DNA from: Zoogloeaceae bacterium
Lineage (GTDB): Bacteria > Pseudomonadota > Gammaproteobacteria > Burkholderiales > Rhodocyclaceae
DNA: 6,117 nt
NCBI GenBank assembly: GCA_031267345.1
Contig: JAIRZG010000048.1
Coordinates: forward strand, 1 to 6,117
Direction: 5' to 3'
Shown: positions 5,984-6,117 of the stretch, piece by piece
How positions within the stretch are numbered: position 1 is the stretch's first letter
How the letters are laid out: each line of letters begins with the position of its first letter
Position numbers and translations under genes: made by a program
The notes under the pieces: generated by a model
Databases searched by the model: none
What the model saw: the letters and a program-made list of their open reading frames with translations, nothing else
What the model was told of the DNA's origin: nothing

Positions 5984-6004
5984 CCGGTGGTTGTGTCTTC
6001 CTGT

Positions 6005-6018
6005 TTGATCTCAATCAG
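6005..6018 (+). promoter_or_regulatory. FNR/Anr-type box
   Basis: TTGAT-CTCA-ATCAG matches the FNR/Anr consensus TTGAT-N4-ATCAA at nine of ten fixed positions. FNR-family proteins are oxygen- or NO-sensing regulators that bind such sites. It lies about 80-90 bases before the partial gene at the right edge and just after the terminator of the EAL gene, in true intergenic DNA. Confidence 0.68.
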
Positions 6019-6040
6019 CACATGGCAGGCCGCGCGCGTT

Positions 6041-6053
6041 GACAATCTTCGCC
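6041..6053 (+). promoter_or_regulatory. Candidate -10 element and start point of a class II FNR promoter
   Basis: GACAAT (6041-6046) matches TATAAT at four of six positions. If its last base is -7, transcription starts at 6053, and the centre of the FNR-type box (6011.5) falls at -41.5, the standard class II distance. The agreement of two independent features supports the call; the -10 alone would be weak. Confidence 0.45.
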
Positions 6054-6070
6054 GATGCGCTTGACGCATC
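6054..6070 (+). repeat. Perfect 6-bp hairpin in the predicted 5' leader
   Basis: GATGCG (6054-6059) and CGCATC (6065-6070) pair around CTTGA. It would lie at the very 5' end of the transcript predicted from the FNR-type promoter, where hairpins can protect mRNA; it could also be an operator for a second regulator. There is no T tract, so it is not a terminator. Confidence 0.55.
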
Positions 6071-6103
6071 ATCCCCAAAATAATTCAGACGGAGAGCATG
6101 ACA

Positions 6104-6117
6104 ATGAAAATGAAACC
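6104..6117 (+). CDS. Start of an unidentified gene, cut by the window edge
   Basis: GGAGAG (6091-6096) precedes three in-frame ATGs at 6098, 6104 and 6110. From GGAG, the spacing is 3 bases to the first and 9 to the second, which makes 6104 the better start, reading Met-Lys-Met-Lys. Two early lysines would fit the start of a signal peptide, but four codons cannot identify the product. The FNR-type promoter upstream suggests expression under low oxygen or nitrosative conditions. Confidence 0.5.

Noticed and set aside
6039..6066. TTGACA at 6039-6044 as a sigma-70 -35 element
   Set aside because: No acceptable -10 lies 16-18 bases downstream; the same bases fit better as part of the -10 region of the FNR-type promoter.

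Overview
The window looks like betaproteobacterial chromosome. It has moderately high G+C, and its gene order ilvB-ilvH-ilvC followed by psd-pssA is one I recall from many betaproteobacteria, where leuA usually comes next. The short Psd form and the GEGS variant of the acetolactate synthase thiamine-diphosphate motif fit the same lineage. I cannot name the genus from sequence alone.

Bases 1-2236 carry three branched-chain amino acid genes in one orientation: the 3' end of ilvB (acetolactate synthase catalytic subunit), complete ilvH (its valine-sensing regulatory subunit) and complete ilvC (class I ketol-acid reductoisomerase). They perform the first two common steps of valine, leucine and isoleucine synthesis. 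The spacing is 10 and 31 bases, so they very likely form one operon. A perfect 11-bp inverted repeat follows ilvC.

Bases 2237-2834 hold an insertion in the usual order: a small gene of unknown function for an exported protein with four mature cysteines, followed by a plausible terminator. Then psd and pssA (2835-4278) overlap by 8 bases. They encode phosphatidylserine decarboxylase and phosphatidylserine synthase, the two enzymes that make phosphatidylethanolamine.

Bases 4279-4831 contain no intact gene. They hold G+C-rich inverted repeats, a frameshifted C-terminal remnant of an IS481-type transposase, and broken hairpins. leuA is not there, so the usual synteny ends at this scar.

Bases 4832-5965 encode a c-di-GMP phosphodiesterase-like EAL protein with a large unassigned N-terminal half. 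One conserved active-site position (Asp of the KxD motif) is Cys. A strong intrinsic terminator overlaps its stop codon. The last 110 bases are a promoter region with a near-perfect FNR/Anr-type box placed exactly where a class II FNR promoter would have it, then a 17-base hairpin, a ribosome site and the first codons of a gene that leaves the window.

Most of the window is ordinary core metabolism. I see no clear new system. The points most worth checking are the EAL active-site change, the FNR-type promoter, the inserted four-cysteine protein and the IS-scarred synteny break.
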